From Methanolobus mangrovi (lineage in GTDB: Archaea; Halobacteriota; Methanosarcinia; Methanosarcinales; Methanosarcinaceae), in contig NZ_CP133594.1 in the NCBI RefSeq assembly GCF_031312535.1, positions 1,488,001-1,552,000 of the forward strand: a stretch of 64,000 nucleotides of DNA, read 5' to 3'. Below are positions 18,807-27,619 of the stretch, piece after piece. A model generated the notes under the pieces. That model was given only the letters and a program-made list of their open reading frames with translations. It did no database searches and was not told where the DNA came from. Numbering within the stretch: position 1 is the first letter of the stretch; each line of letters begins with the position of its first letter. Made by a program: the position numbers and the translations under genes.

Positions 18807-20111
18807 TTACTGTCCGCGTATTTGCGCCATATGGTCAATGCGTCTCTGGATAAGTTCAGCTTTGCCGATATCACTTCTGTAATGCAGGTCACCTGAGAGG
18901 TTTTCCAGAGCATTCTGGGCTATTTTTTCAGCCTCGGCAATGGAATCTGCAACACCTACAACAGCAACCGCCCTTGAACCGGTGGTATAGACCTTTCCAT
19001 CCTTTTCGTAAACACTTGAATAGAAAAGTATGGCATTGTCAATGTCCCCTACAACTACTTCCCGGTCCTTCGTTGGTTTGTCAGGATAGCCTGCAGGAAC
19101 AGCATACTTACAGACTGTTGCCTTCTTGCTGAACTTTATATTTAATTTATCAAGTGTACCACTTGTCATTGCACCGAGTACATCCACATAATCTGTTTCA
19201 AGCAAAGGCAATACATTCATTGCCTCGGGATCGCCGAAACGTGCATTGAATTCAATGACCCTGGGGCCATCTTTTGTGATCATGAACTGGCCATACAGTG
19301 TACCCCTGTACTTCTGCCCGGTTTCATTGTAAAGCGCCTTCACAGTGTCGATCATTATCTGTTTTGAGCCTTCCACATCTTCAGCAGTAAGGAAAGGAAG
19401 TATCTCACCAGGTGCATTGTAGGAACCCATTCCGCCTGTATTAGGTCCGAGATCGTTCTCAAATGCCCTCTTATGATCCTGCACTGTTGGCATGAAAGCA
19501 AGGTTCTTGCCATCCACAAAAGCCTGAAGAGTGAATTCCTCACCAACAAGGTTTTCCTCAACAACAACGCTTCCCTGGTCGAGCAGACTTGCAGCATACT
19601 CTTTTGCAGCTTCAACATCCGGCAACTGGTCACCCATTACCTTGACGCCTTTTCCACCAGTAAGACCTGATGGTTTGATAGCAACATTTCCAAGTTTGTC
19701 GATGAAAGCATCCATAGCATCCTTATCAGTGAACACATCAAAGACAGGACAGCCGGCAATGTTGTTATTTCTCATGAAATTACGTGCCCATGCCTTGTCA
19801 AACTCAAGTTGTGCTACCTTCCTCTTAGGGCTGGCAACGCTGATACCCGCATCCTCAAGGGCATCTGCAAGACCAACTGCAAGAGGTGCTTCAGGACCAA
19901 CTACAACAAGTTCAATGTTCTTAGATAATGCGAACTCGACAACTTTTTCGACATTTGTCTCTTTTTCAAGAAGGAAATCCTCACATAGTTCAGCAATGCC
20001 CGGATTCTTCTTTGACATCACCGCATAGATGGACGGATCTTTTCTGCTTCGTGCTATTGCAGCTACCATAGCATGCTCTCTTCCGCCGCCACCAACTACT
20101 AATACATTCAT
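18807..20111 (-). CDS. purD: Phosphoribosylamine-glycine ligase (GAR synthetase)
   Basis: ATP-grasp enzyme making glycinamide ribonucleotide in step two of purine synthesis. The 434-residue protein starts [15 protein letters not shown], the family N-terminus, and holds [13 protein letters not shown] (ATP-grasp), the long [15 protein letters not shown] motif and the metal-binding [11 protein letters not shown] near 275. GAGGT lies seven bases upstream of the ATG and a TATA-like CCTATAAAAT about 100 bases upstream. A 9-of-10 bp inverted repeat at 20204-20233 precedes that promoter and may be an operator or the end of the pyrE message. Likely cotranscribed with argF. Confidence 0.97.
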   Translation of the reverse strand: MNVLVVGGGGREHAMVAAIARSRKDPSIYAVMSKKNPGIAELCEDFLLEKETNVEKVVEFALSKNIELVVVGPEAPLAVGLADALEDAGISVASPKRKVAQLEFDKAWARNFMRNNNIAGCPVFDVFTDKDAMDAFIDKLGNVAIKPSGLTGGKGVKVMGDQLPDVEAAKEYAASLLDQGSVVVEENLVGEEFTLQAFVDGKNLAFMPTVQDHKRAFENDLGPNTGGMGSYNAPGEILPFLTAEDVEGSKQIMIDTVKALYNETGQKYRGTLYGQFMITKDGPRVIEFNARFGDPEAMNVLPLLETDYVDVLGAMTSGTLDKLNIKFSKKATVCKYAVPAGYPDKPTKDREVVVGDIDNAILFYSSVYEKDGKVYTTGSRAVAVVGVADSIAEAEKIAQNALENLSGDLHYRSDIGKAELIQRRIDHMAQIRGQ

Positions 20112-20271
20112 ATATCAAACCTCATCATCAAAAAATTATTATTAGCGATATCCAGATACGCTTGGACTTATATCGATATCTGTTATTGTTTTGTTATTTT
20201 ATAGGAATCAGAATACCAAAGAGTTCTAATTCCTGAAATAAATAACTTGTCTTTATCTTTGCTGCGCAAAT

Positions 20272-20805
20272 TCAGATAAGGTCACTTGCCCGGACCAGAG
20301 GAACGAGCTTCACACCTATATCACTCAGATTCTTCTCTGCCCCTGAATCACGGTCCACTACAGTAATGACCCTGTCCACAATGCCCCCTGCATCACGTAT
20401 TGCAACGATGGCATCTTTTACAGAACCACCACTTGTGGTTACATCCTCAAGAAGCAAAATCTTAGAATCTTTCTGGAACTCACCGACAAAAAGTCCGCCA
20501 GTACCATAATCCTTTTCAGATTTGCGTATCAGCACAAGTGGAAGTTCCGTCTCAAGAGAGACAGCCGTAGCAAGAGGAACGCCACCAAGCACGACACCAC
20601 CCACAAAATCAATATCAAGCCCGTTTATGACCCGTGCTGCTTCCTTTGCTATCACTTTAAGTGTAGCAGGATCTGTGCTGGCCTTCTTAATATCAACATA
20701 ATAAGTACTCTTCTTCCCTGAAGCAAGTGTGAAATCACCGAACTTAACCGCACCACATGCTTTCAGTGCATCTACCAATGCACGTTTACCATTCCCTTCA
20801 GACAT
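20272..20805 (-). CDS. pyrE: Orotate phosphoribosyltransferase
   Basis: Converts orotate and PRPP to orotidine monophosphate in pyrimidine synthesis. The 177-residue protein has GDFTLASGKKSTYY at the N-terminus, the catalytic-loop lysines in IRKSEKDYGTGG and the PRPP-binding LLLEDVTTSGGSV. The start is the ATG with GGTGATC two bases upstream, a near-perfect archaeal ribosome binding site. A GTG 16 codons earlier overlaps the carS stop (GTGA) and is an alternative, but its extra residues (MSLKIILLNFLVIGDQ) are not typical of the family. It follows carS directly in the same direction, so both probably share a transcript. Confidence 0.96.
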   Translation of the reverse strand: MSEGNGKRALVDALKACGAVKFGDFTLASGKKSTYYVDIKKASTDPATLKVIAKEAARVINGLDIDFVGGVVLGGVPLATAVSLETELPLVLIRKSEKDYGTGGLFVGEFQKDSKILLLEDVTTSGGSVKDAIVAIRDAGGIVDRVITVVDRDSGAEKNLSDIGVKLVPLVRASDLI

Positions 20806-20849
20806 TTGATCACCTATAACTAAAAAGTTTAAAAGAATTATTTTTAAGC

Positions 20850-21425
20850 TCACCAGGGCTCATTCTTGACCCCGATGAAATATCCTATGATATTCGTACC
20901 CAGATGCAGAACAGGAGTCAGCACCAGCAGCACTATGATTATTGGAATTGTGAAATTAGCTGTGAACCAGGCAGGAGATGCTATGTATGTTAACAGCCAT
21001 GCACCGAAAACAAAATCAAGCTGGTCAACAACAGGCAGGGGAGCGCCTCTTTTAAGTCCAAGTCTCCTCTTGAAGAAACTCATGAACATATCCCCGAAAA
21101 GGGAACCAAAAGCCAATGCAAATATCACAATAATAGCACTGGCACTCATGCCATTTCCTGCAAACGATGGAAGCTCAACTGAGAACAATGTTGTTCTCTT
21201 AGACAGATAATACATTTGCAGCAGACCCACTACCATTCCAAAGAATAAGCCTGCCAGAAGACCGCGGTATGTTTTCCCGTCCCCCAATATACGCCGCCCA
21301 TCACTCATTGTTCTGCCACCGTCAATTGGCTTACCTCCACCAAAGACAGCCGCAAGAGGACTGGGAATATAAGCAGGAAGCATTAGCCAGACAGCAATTA
21401 TCAGCATCTCTATCGTAGTTATCAA
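20850..21425 (-). CDS. carS: CDP-archaeol synthase (CarS, DUF46)
   Basis: Membrane enzyme that activates 2,3-bis-O-geranylgeranylglycerol phosphate with CTP, a step of archaeal ether-lipid synthesis. The 191-residue protein has about five hydrophobic segments and the family motifs PIDGGRTMSDGRRILGDGKT (about 33-52) and the loop FKRRLGLKRGAPLPVVDQLDF. The final YFIGVKNEPW is also characteristic. The listed start is TTG; Met7 is an alternative. pyrE follows with a possible four-base overlap. Upstream lies a promoter region shared with the divergent ccmF-like gene. Confidence 0.95.
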   Translation of the reverse strand: MITTIEMLIIAVWLMLPAYIPSPLAAVFGGGKPIDGGRTMSDGRRILGDGKTYRGLLAGLFFGMVVGLLQMYYLSKRTTLFSVELPSFAGNGMSASAIIVIFALAFGSLFGDMFMSFFKRRLGLKRGAPLPVVDQLDFVFGAWLLTYIASPAWFTANFTIPIIIVLLVLTPVLHLGTNIIGYFIGVKNEPW

Positions 21426-21494
21426 CTCACATTTATTGCTCTGTTCTGATATACAACATCATTATTTAATATATCGAAGCACGACTGATAAAAC

Positions 21495-21566
21495 ATCTCT
21501 AATTATAAATATATTATACATATGTGAGTTGCCCTTATCTCTAACTATAAATATGTTGTATACATA
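21495..21566. repeat. Tandem duplicated promoter element ahead of the ccmF-like genes
   Basis: ATCTCTAATTATAAATAT at 21495 recurs as ATCTCTAACTATAAATAT at 21537, each followed by a TATACATA ending, a ~28-30 base repeat with a 42-base period. Each copy includes a TATA box. The second copy places transcription a few bases ahead of the 21581 ATG, implying a nearly leaderless message. Confidence 0.65.
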
Positions 21567-21580
21567 AAATTTGCCGCAAG

Positions 21581-22612
21581 ATGAAAAACAAAATACCCTA
21601 TCCGACAACAAGTAATACCATGCTTGCGGCTGTTGTCACTTTTCTACTACTGGCAACAATAATAACAATGGGGATGTTAACACCCCTTATTGCAAAACTC
21701 ACAACCGGAGTCGAGCTTAGCCTTGAACCGGAATATTTCAATAACAGAACTGCAATTCCTGTTGCCATCCTGATTCTTATCCTGAGTACAGGTATGCTCG
21801 TAGGTTATGCAGACCGCAAGTACATCTACCCAATAGTAGGATCTTCTGCCGCCCTATCAATCGTTTTTGCAGTATTCTCCCCTTTTGGGAATATGCCTAT
21901 GGACATTTCATTGCCCATACTTATCGTTGCCCTGCTGGCAACCTTTTACAGGATTTTTAAGATATACAGCAACAACAAAAATGCTACTGCTTCAGCAAAG
22001 GTAAAGAAGCTCAGCGCACACGTGATCCATGTAGGAATTATATTAATTCTACTGGGAATAATCCTCAGCTCGAACATGAAAATGGAAAGTTCCGCTGTGC
22101 TTGGAACAGGGCAGACCGGCTCTTTTGAAGGCCAGCACTACCAATTAAAGATCAACAGCATGGATTCATACTACAGCGGAGAGGCTTTCAGAAATAATCC
22201 GGCATCATCCTACACTACAGAAATTGCTTTTGACATATATAAGAACGGGAATTATTTCAAGACCGGACATGTTAATTATATCACCGATTTCAAATGGGGA
22301 CAAACATACACAACCACTTACATCAACCGCGGACTCACTGAAGAACTTTTCATAGCACCAAGAGCCATTGATGAATCCGAGAGTGAGATAGACCTCTACA
22401 TGCGAACCGTACCCTTCATCAACTTTCTATGGGGAGGAATCTACCTGATGGTGATAGGTATCATTGCCCTGCTGGTAACAGACCGCAAGACAGATACAAA
22501 ACCAGGACCCTCCGGCATAAGCAACAAAACAAACGAAGGAAGATATGACCACATGCTCGAGCAGGAAATAGAAAAACGTAAGGCAAAGCGAGCAAAAGGA
22601 AAGAGGCGATGA
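21581..22612 (+). CDS. CcmF-like cytochrome c biogenesis protein, C-terminal-type subunit
   Basis: A 343-residue membrane protein: four hydrophobic segments in the first ~125 residues, a helix at about 148-164 after AHVIHVGIILILLGI, a ~115-residue extracytoplasmic beta-rich domain (GSFEGQHYQLKINSMDSYYSG onward), then a final helix and a basic tail. The histidine-containing helix followed by a beta domain is the layout of the C-terminal part of CcmF, which attaches heme to apocytochrome c. The next gene supplies the WWD half, so CcmF function is split across two proteins. There is no ribosome binding site; a TATA element predicts a leader of only a few bases. Cytochromes c are known in Methanosarcina and relatives. 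Confidence 0.8.
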   Translation: MKNKIPYPTTSNTMLAAVVTFLLLATIITMGMLTPLIAKLTTGVELSLEPEYFNNRTAIPVAILILILSTGMLVGYADRKYIYPIVGSSAALSIVFAVFSPFGNMPMDISLPILIVALLATFYRIFKIYSNNKNATASAKVKKLSAHVIHVGIILILLGIILSSNMKMESSAVLGTGQTGSFEGQHYQLKINSMDSYYSGEAFRNNPASSYTTEIAFDIYKNGNYFKTGHVNYITDFKWGQTYTTTYINRGLTEELFIAPRAIDESESEIDLYMRTVPFINFLWGGIYLMVIGIIALLVTDRKTDTKPGPSGISNKTNEGRYDHMLEQEIEKRKAKRAKGKRR

Positions 22613-22613
22613 T

Positions 22614-23702
22614 TTGAATTTAGGAATGATTCTCATATGGCTGGCCTTCATCTGTGGATGGGGAGCCACATTCTATTCTATTAACTATTATACAGCATCG
22701 AACCACAGGGCAAAAATGCGCTGGAATAAGCTGGAAATGCTGTGTACGGCATGCATTACCCTCTCGTCATTCATACTTGTAATACAACTCCTGAGTGTCA
22801 ATGCTTCCTACGAATACGTATTCGATCACTCCAGCACAGACCTTTCATGGTTCTATCGCATATCGGCCTTCTGGGCCGGACAGGAAGGTTCCCTTCTGCT
22901 CTGGACGTGGGCGACACTTGTAATGCTTTTGCTTCTCCGCTACATCGGACACACAAAAGAATTGTCAGAAACAAGAATGATAGACATCACAAGAATTGTA
23001 ACCATGATGGTTGTGTCCGTATTCCTGATACTGCTTGTGATTGACAACCCATTCTCTGCGTACCGTATACTCCCGTCAGGCACCATCGAAGCAACTAACT
23101 GGAACCCTTTCGCTATACTCTACGATGTACCCTACGGTCAGGGAATGAACCCGCTTTTGCGCAACCCCTGGATGGCTGTCCATCCGCCCGTACTGTTCCT
23201 GGGCTATGCAGCTTTTACCATACCTTTTGCAGCTGCCATTGGCAACCTTATTACAAAGGACAGCCGCTGGACACTTGTAGCAAGGGACTGGATGAGAATT
23301 GCATGGCTTTTCCTCACACTTGGAATAGGACTCGGAGGATTCTGGGCATATGAGGTACTCGGATGGGGAGCATGGTACTGGACATGGGACCCTGTGGAAA
23401 CATCCTCACTCATACCATGGATAACTGCCACAGCCTACCTGCATGCCCATACACGTACAAAACATGGCGAATACGGATTCCTGGCACCACTGCTTGCAGT
23501 TGCCTCGTTCATACTGGTTATATTCGCAACCTTTGTAACAAGAAGCGGAATATGGGCTTCAGTACACTCATGGCAGGATTTTACAACAGAAGGCCTTATT
23601 ATTGCCATATTCCTGATAATGCTCACAGGAAGCAGTGTATTCCTGTTAGCAAAAAGATATCTTGAAGATGAGGATGATAAGAAAGGAACGGCAACAGACT
23701 AA
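22614..23702 (+). CDS. CcmF-like cytochrome c heme lyase, WWD-domain subunit
   Basis: A 362-residue membrane protein with about nine helices. The hallmark WWD heme-handling motif is WGWGAWYWTWDPVETSS (about 244-260), flanked by conserved histidines (VHPPVLFLGYAAF before, HAHTRTKHGEYG after), as in CcmF/CcmC/CcsA. An N-terminal ASEYVFDHSS-like loop (ASYEYVFDHSSTDLSW) and FWAGQEGSLLLW are further CcmF signatures. The TTG start lies one base after the stop of the preceding gene, so the two are translationally coupled. Together they cover a whole CcmF, with the C-terminal part encoded first. No ccmABCE gene is adjacent. A T-rich stretch after the stop probably ends the transcript. Confidence 0.87.
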   Translation: MNLGMILIWLAFICGWGATFYSINYYTASNHRAKMRWNKLEMLCTACITLSSFILVIQLLSVNASYEYVFDHSSTDLSWFYRISAFWAGQEGSLLLWTWATLVMLLLLRYIGHTKELSETRMIDITRIVTMMVVSVFLILLVIDNPFSAYRILPSGTIEATNWNPFAILYDVPYGQGMNPLLRNPWMAVHPPVLFLGYAAFTIPFAAAIGNLITKDSRWTLVARDWMRIAWLFLTLGIGLGGFWAYEVLGWGAWYWTWDPVETSSLIPWITATAYLHAHTRTKHGEYGFLAPLLAVASFILVIFATFVTRSGIWASVHSWQDFTTEGLIIAIFLIMLTGSSVFLLAKRYLEDEDDKKGTATD

Positions 23703-23720
23703 GTCTGAACCTTTCAAATC

Positions 23721-23750
23721 ATTTTTCTGTTTTTTTTATTTTTTCACTAC
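23721..23750 (+). terminator. T-tract terminator after the ccmF-like operon
   Basis: ATTTTTCTG followed by TTTTTTTTATTTTTTC about 20-45 bases after the stop codon, without an obvious stem. Oligo-T runs are sufficient termination signals in many archaea. Confidence 0.5.
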
Positions 23751-23816
23751 ATAGAAATCATGGATTTGTATCTTTGACCGTCAAAACCTTTTTCCACCCA
23801 TTCCCCCATATCAAAA

Positions 23817-24077
23817 TCATTCATCAATGAATGTTTCAGTCTTCAGCCTGCCATTCTCTTCGATCAGTACTTCGATCTTCCTTTCAGCTTTTGATAACTT
23901 CTGATTGCATACGCGGGCAAGTTTCATTCCACGCTCAAATATCCCAAGACTCTCATCAAGGGTAAGCTGGCCCTTTTCAAGCTTCTCTACAAGGGATTCA
24001 AGCTCTTCCAGAGAGTTTTCAAAACTTATTTCATCCAGCCCTTCTATCCCTTCTGAATCATTCTTCCCTTCTTCCAT
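23817..24077 (-). CDS. xseB: Exodeoxyribonuclease VII small subunit
   Basis: The 86-residue small subunit of exonuclease VII, which degrades single-stranded DNA. The family core SFENSLEELESLVEKLEKGQ continues as LTLDESLGIFERGMKLARVC, a helical hairpin typical of XseB. The ATG is chosen for the GGAG ribosome binding site nine bases upstream; it lies just past the xseA stop. An earlier in-frame start would overlap xseA by 44 bases and add 16 non-conserved residues. xseA and xseB form a bicistronic operon. Confidence 0.93.
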   Translation of the reverse strand: MEEGKNDSEGIEGLDEISFENSLEELESLVEKLEKGQLTLDESLGIFERGMKLARVCNQKLSKAERKIEVLIEENGRLKTETFIDE

Positions 24078-24081
24078 AGAC

Positions 24082-25305
24082 TCAACTCCTTTTCTCACCA
24101 ATGTTCCTGTTTTCTGGCTTAACACCTGTCACTTTGCATTCCACAGTACCGTCAATTACCCTCAGATCCAGGCATTCATCAGGACCTACATCACCGATAT
24201 GCCTCACAATGCTATGATCCCTACTGCGAAGAGCGATACTGTAACCCCGCTCCAGTGTGTTCAAAGGACTTATGGCGTTCAGACGCCCTGCAAGACCAGA
24301 AAGTGAGGATGCCTTTGATTCAATGATCTTTCGGAGTCCGAATTCCATGCGTGAGCTGAGTTCATCAACCCTTTGCATATCACGTCGCAGTATCTCAGCG
24401 AACCTTTCCGGCTCTATCCTTGAATAAAGATATTCCAGATGGTGGTATTTGTCGGATATGAAATGTATTGCAGCCTGCTCCATACGTGATGACAGGGAGA
24501 GAACATGTTTCTTCAACTCGGACTTTTCCGGAACCGCTATCTCTGCAGCTGCAGATGGTGTCGGAGCCCTGACATCCGCTACGAAATCAGCAATTGTGTA
24601 ATCCGTTTCATGCCCCACTGCCGAGATTATTGGTACTCCGGAATCAAATATTACCCTTGCAACGGTTTCCTCATTAAAAGACCACAGGTCTTCAAGAGAG
24701 CCGCCACCCCTGCCAACAATTATTACGTCGACATCAGTCTTATTGAGATATTCGATCGACCGGACGATACTTTGGGCGGAGTTCTCCCCCTGAACAATTG
24801 CCGGACTGAGCAACACATCAACCGGAAACCTGCGTTTCAGCACGTGGAGTATATCATGAATTGCAGCCCCTGTTGGCGAGGTGACCACCCCCACCTTCCC
24901 CGGAAAACGAGGGATCTTTTTCTTGTGAGACACATCAAATAAACCCTCATCCTGCAGCCTGTTCCTGAGTTGCTCATAAGCCTTGTAAAGCTCACCTATT
25001 CCATCAGGACGCATATCCAGTACTCTCAACTGGTACTGACCACGTACGGTATAAACATCCACTGTTCCGAAAACAAGAACCTTCATGGATGCTTCAGGTT
25101 CGAACTTCAGGGTACGGTTGGTCATCCGGAAGCTCACACAACTAATCTGGGCACCTTTGTCCTTCAGGGTAAAATAATAATGGCCAGAGCTATGTTTTGT
25201 CAGATTTGATATCTCACCACGCACCCATAGTTGCCCTAGCTGCGGGTCCTGTGTTAGAACCTGCTTGATATATTCATTCAATTGCGAAACAGTATATATA
25301 CCCAT
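24082..25305 (-). CDS. xseA: Exodeoxyribonuclease VII large subunit
   Basis: The catalytic subunit of exonuclease VII, 407 residues. The N-terminal OB-fold begins YTVSQLNEYIKQVL and contains WVRGEISNLTKHSSGHYYFTLKD. The catalytic domain shows VGVVTSPTGAAIHDIL, the VQGENSAQSIV motif, DVIIVGRGGGSLEDLWSF and the conserved ISAVGHETDYTIADFVAD, then APTPSAAAEI. The C-terminal coiled coil is present but short. The enzyme is bacterial in origin and patchy among archaea; it is common in Methanosarcinales, presumably acquired by transfer. xseB follows five bases after the stop. Confidence 0.96.
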   Translation of the reverse strand: MGIYTVSQLNEYIKQVLTQDPQLGQLWVRGEISNLTKHSSGHYYFTLKDKGAQISCVSFRMTNRTLKFEPEASMKVLVFGTVDVYTVRGQYQLRVLDMRPDGIGELYKAYEQLRNRLQDEGLFDVSHKKKIPRFPGKVGVVTSPTGAAIHDILHVLKRRFPVDVLLSPAIVQGENSAQSIVRSIEYLNKTDVDVIIVGRGGGSLEDLWSFNEETVARVIFDSGVPIISAVGHETDYTIADFVADVRAPTPSAAAEIAVPEKSELKKHVLSLSSRMEQAAIHFISDKYHHLEYLYSRIEPERFAEILRRDMQRVDELSSRMEFGLRKIIESKASSLSGLAGRLNAISPLNTLERGYSIALRSRDHSIVRHIGDVGPDECLDLRVIDGTVECKVTGVKPENRNIGEKRS

Positions 25306-25693
25306 ATAGAATCTCCGGCCTCTTTAATAAATTAGGCACCGGGAATATAAAATCCAGACGGAAGTTATGTGAAAGTATTATATTAACGCTTGTTGCCGAT
25401 TGATTATAACTGCTGCAAGTACTTCATAAAATATAAGCGTATTAAAAATTAAATTATTAGAAATTAATTTCGAAATCTTTTAATAGATTATTCTGTTTTT
25501 CTTAAAAAACTTGACCCGTGAGCTAAAAACGTGACATTTGACAAAGTAGAAACTGACCGGATATTGAAAAACGATACTACGGGCATCACACAATATCAAC
25601 AAATGCAATTGGTCCTGTCTGAACGAAGGCCAGCCGATAGTATGCCGGATACTAAAGGAAAGATCAACAGGGCATTCAATAAATTCTGGTCAG
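25306..25693. promoter_or_regulatory. Upstream region of the secretion ATPase, with a possible out-of-frame N-terminus
   Basis: The left part is AT-rich, with an xseA-side promoter. A TATA-like CTTTTAATAG near 25475 points right. From 25531 a GTG preceded by GTGAG opens a 75-codon frame (to 25758) that overlaps the start of the ATPase ORF in another frame. It may be the real N-terminus of the ATPase after a one-base frameshift near 25690; otherwise it is a chance ORF. Confidence 0.4.
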
Positions 25694-27619
25694 GTGTATC
25701 CTTACATCCGGACAGAATGTGTTCTATGCAGAGAAAAATTCACAGGTGTCCTCTGTGAAATGGAATCCATTTCAAAAGGAATTACAAAGAACATTACTCT
25801 CAAAGTGCCCGACAAAATCACAGTAGAATGTGATAATGAATACGGATTTGAATATGAAAAGCACCTCAAGTCCTATGTGAGACCTCCTTTTTCTACATCC
25901 AGGATCTACACAGAGCCACCGGATAACACCATTTTCCAGGAATGTTACGACATCAGTTATCAGAATGAGAGAAAGTTGCCGGTGAACATATACCAGTTAG
26001 CTGACCGTCCTGAAAAAATGTACATGATCAGCCCGATAGAATATTCCCTTGAAGAAAAAGAGCTCAAACTGATAGAAAGGATCAGGAAAAAGATGATAAT
26101 GCACCGGCCTGCAGATCTGCAGTTTGCCGACCCTGCAAATTCGAGAGAATACTTCCGCAGGCTCAGCAAACAACTCCTGCTCGATGAGAATGATGTTGAC
26201 GAAATAATCTCCAATCCTGCAAAAGTGAATATATGCAGCGACCTGCTCACAAAATATACCACAGGACTCGGAATACTTGAAGACCTGCTGTCCGATGAAC
26301 GTGTCACTGATGTTTATGTGAACGCACCGGCCGACCGGAATCCTGTACACGTAGTACTTGATGGTGAGGAGTGTGTCACCAACATATACCTCTCTTCAGA
26401 AGACATGGAATCCATGGTGTCAAGACTTCGTTCAATTAGCGGGCGTCCTTTCGGGGAAGCGACACCTGTACTTGAGATGTTCCTCAGCGAATACGGAGTG
26501 CGTGTTTCAGTCATAGGAGATCCACTGAGTGCAAAAGGGATTGCCTATGCCTTCAGGAAACATGCAAAGGACCCCTGGACATTGCCAAAGCTCATCAATA
26601 ACGGCTCCATCTCACCACTCACCGCAGGCCTTCTCAGTTTCATCATGGATGGACAGGACTCTGTTCTGGTTGCAGGAGGCGTGGGGGCTGGAAAGACTTC
26701 ACTCATGTGCGCCTTGATCATGGAAATGCCGCAGAAATACCGAATGATAACCATTGAGGACACTCCTGAGATACCTGTTGAAGAGTTCCAGGAAATGGGC
26801 TGGAAAGTCCAGGGGCTCAACTCACAATCTGCTATCATGAAGTACGGTATTGAGATAGAGCCTACTGTGGCACTGCGGGCATCCCTGAGACTTGGTAGCT
26901 CATCCCTCATTATGGGAGAGGTAAGAGGTCCTGAAGTAGCCGCATTATATGAAGCAATGCAAGTAGGTGCTGCCGGAAACTCAGTCATAGGAACCATACA
27001 CGGGTCATCCACAGATGCAGTTTACGAAAGAATTGTGAATACACTGGGAGTTCCACCTGCATCATTCAAGGCAACTGATGCAGTCATTGTCTGCTCCAAT
27101 ACCAGAATAGCCGGAAGCATGACAATGAAGCGACGAGTCATGCAGGTTGCCGAGGTCAATGAAAAATGGGAAGGGAATTGTGGAAAAGTGTTTTCGGACA
27201 TACTCACTTACAATGCTCAGGAAGACTGCCTCAAACCTTCTGACATAATGGACAGGGGACAATCTGCCCTTATTGGAAAGATAGCAGATAAATGGGGCAT
27301 TTCCATGGATGAGGCTTCCCGCAACATACGCATGAGGGCACAAATAAAAGCAAAGATAGCAGAGTATGCCAAAGAAGACCAACATCTGCTGGAAGCAAGG
27401 AATGTGGCTGTTGCGAACAACATGTTCTGGCTGCTTATGGACAGGGAAATTGCAGAATCTGGCGGAACCGATTACCAGAGAGTCTATGATAGATGGCTAG
27501 ACTGGTTCAACAGGTTTGCCGGCAAGAAAGAAGAGAACTCTGCCATAATAGCGGATGGAACGAAAACTGCAGGGCAACTTGAGCACCACATCTACGCAGG
27601 TGGTCAGGTTGTACAATGA
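25694..27619 (+). CDS. Type II/IV secretion-system ATPase (TadA/archaellum FlaI-like)
   Basis: A 641-residue hexameric secretion ATPase energising an archaeal type IV pilus-like machine. Residues ~9-21 hold CVLCREKFTGVLC, a possible metal site. The ATPase core has Walker A GGVGAGKTS (about 328-336), the Asp box EDTPEIPVEEF, Walker B LIMGEVRGPE and the His box IGTIHGSS. The GTG start has no good ribosome binding site and opens abruptly on YPYIRTECVLC, which suggests that the true start lies upstream in another frame; Met23, with AGGTG upstream, is a further option. The membrane platform gene follows with an 11-base overlap. No pilin is adjacent, so the exported product is unknown. Confidence 0.9.
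   Translation: MYPYIRTECVLCREKFTGVLCEMESISKGITKNITLKVPDKITVECDNEYGFEYEKHLKSYVRPPFSTSRIYTEPPDNTIFQECYDISYQNERKLPVNIYQLADRPEKMYMISPIEYSLEEKELKLIERIRKKMIMHRPADLQFADPANSREYFRRLSKQLLLDENDVDEIISNPAKVNICSDLLTKYTTGLGILEDLLSDERVTDVYVNAPADRNPVHVVLDGEECVTNIYLSSEDMESMVSRLRSISGRPFGEATPVLEMFLSEYGVRVSVIGDPLSAKGIAYAFRKHAKDPWTLPKLINNGSISPLTAGLLSFIMDGQDSVLVAGGVGAGKTSLMCALIMEMPQKYRMITIEDTPEIPVEEFQEMGWKVQGLNSQSAIMKYGIEIEPTVALRASLRLGSSSLIMGEVRGPEVAALYEAMQVGAAGNSVIGTIHGSSTDAVYERIVNTLGVPPASFKATDAVIVCSNTRIAGSMTMKRRVMQVAEVNEKWEGNCGKVFSDILTYNAQEDCLKPSDIMDRGQSALIGKIADKWGISMDEASRNIRMRAQIKAKIAEYAKEDQHLLEARNVAVANNMFWLLMDREIAESGGTDYQRVYDRWLDWFNRFAGKKEENSAIIADGTKTAGQLEHHIYAGGQVVQ

Noticed and set aside
20204-20233. Imperfect 9-of-10 bp inverted repeat between pyrE and purD considered as a terminator
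   Set aside because: No T-run follows on the relevant strand; kept only as a possible operator in the purD entry.
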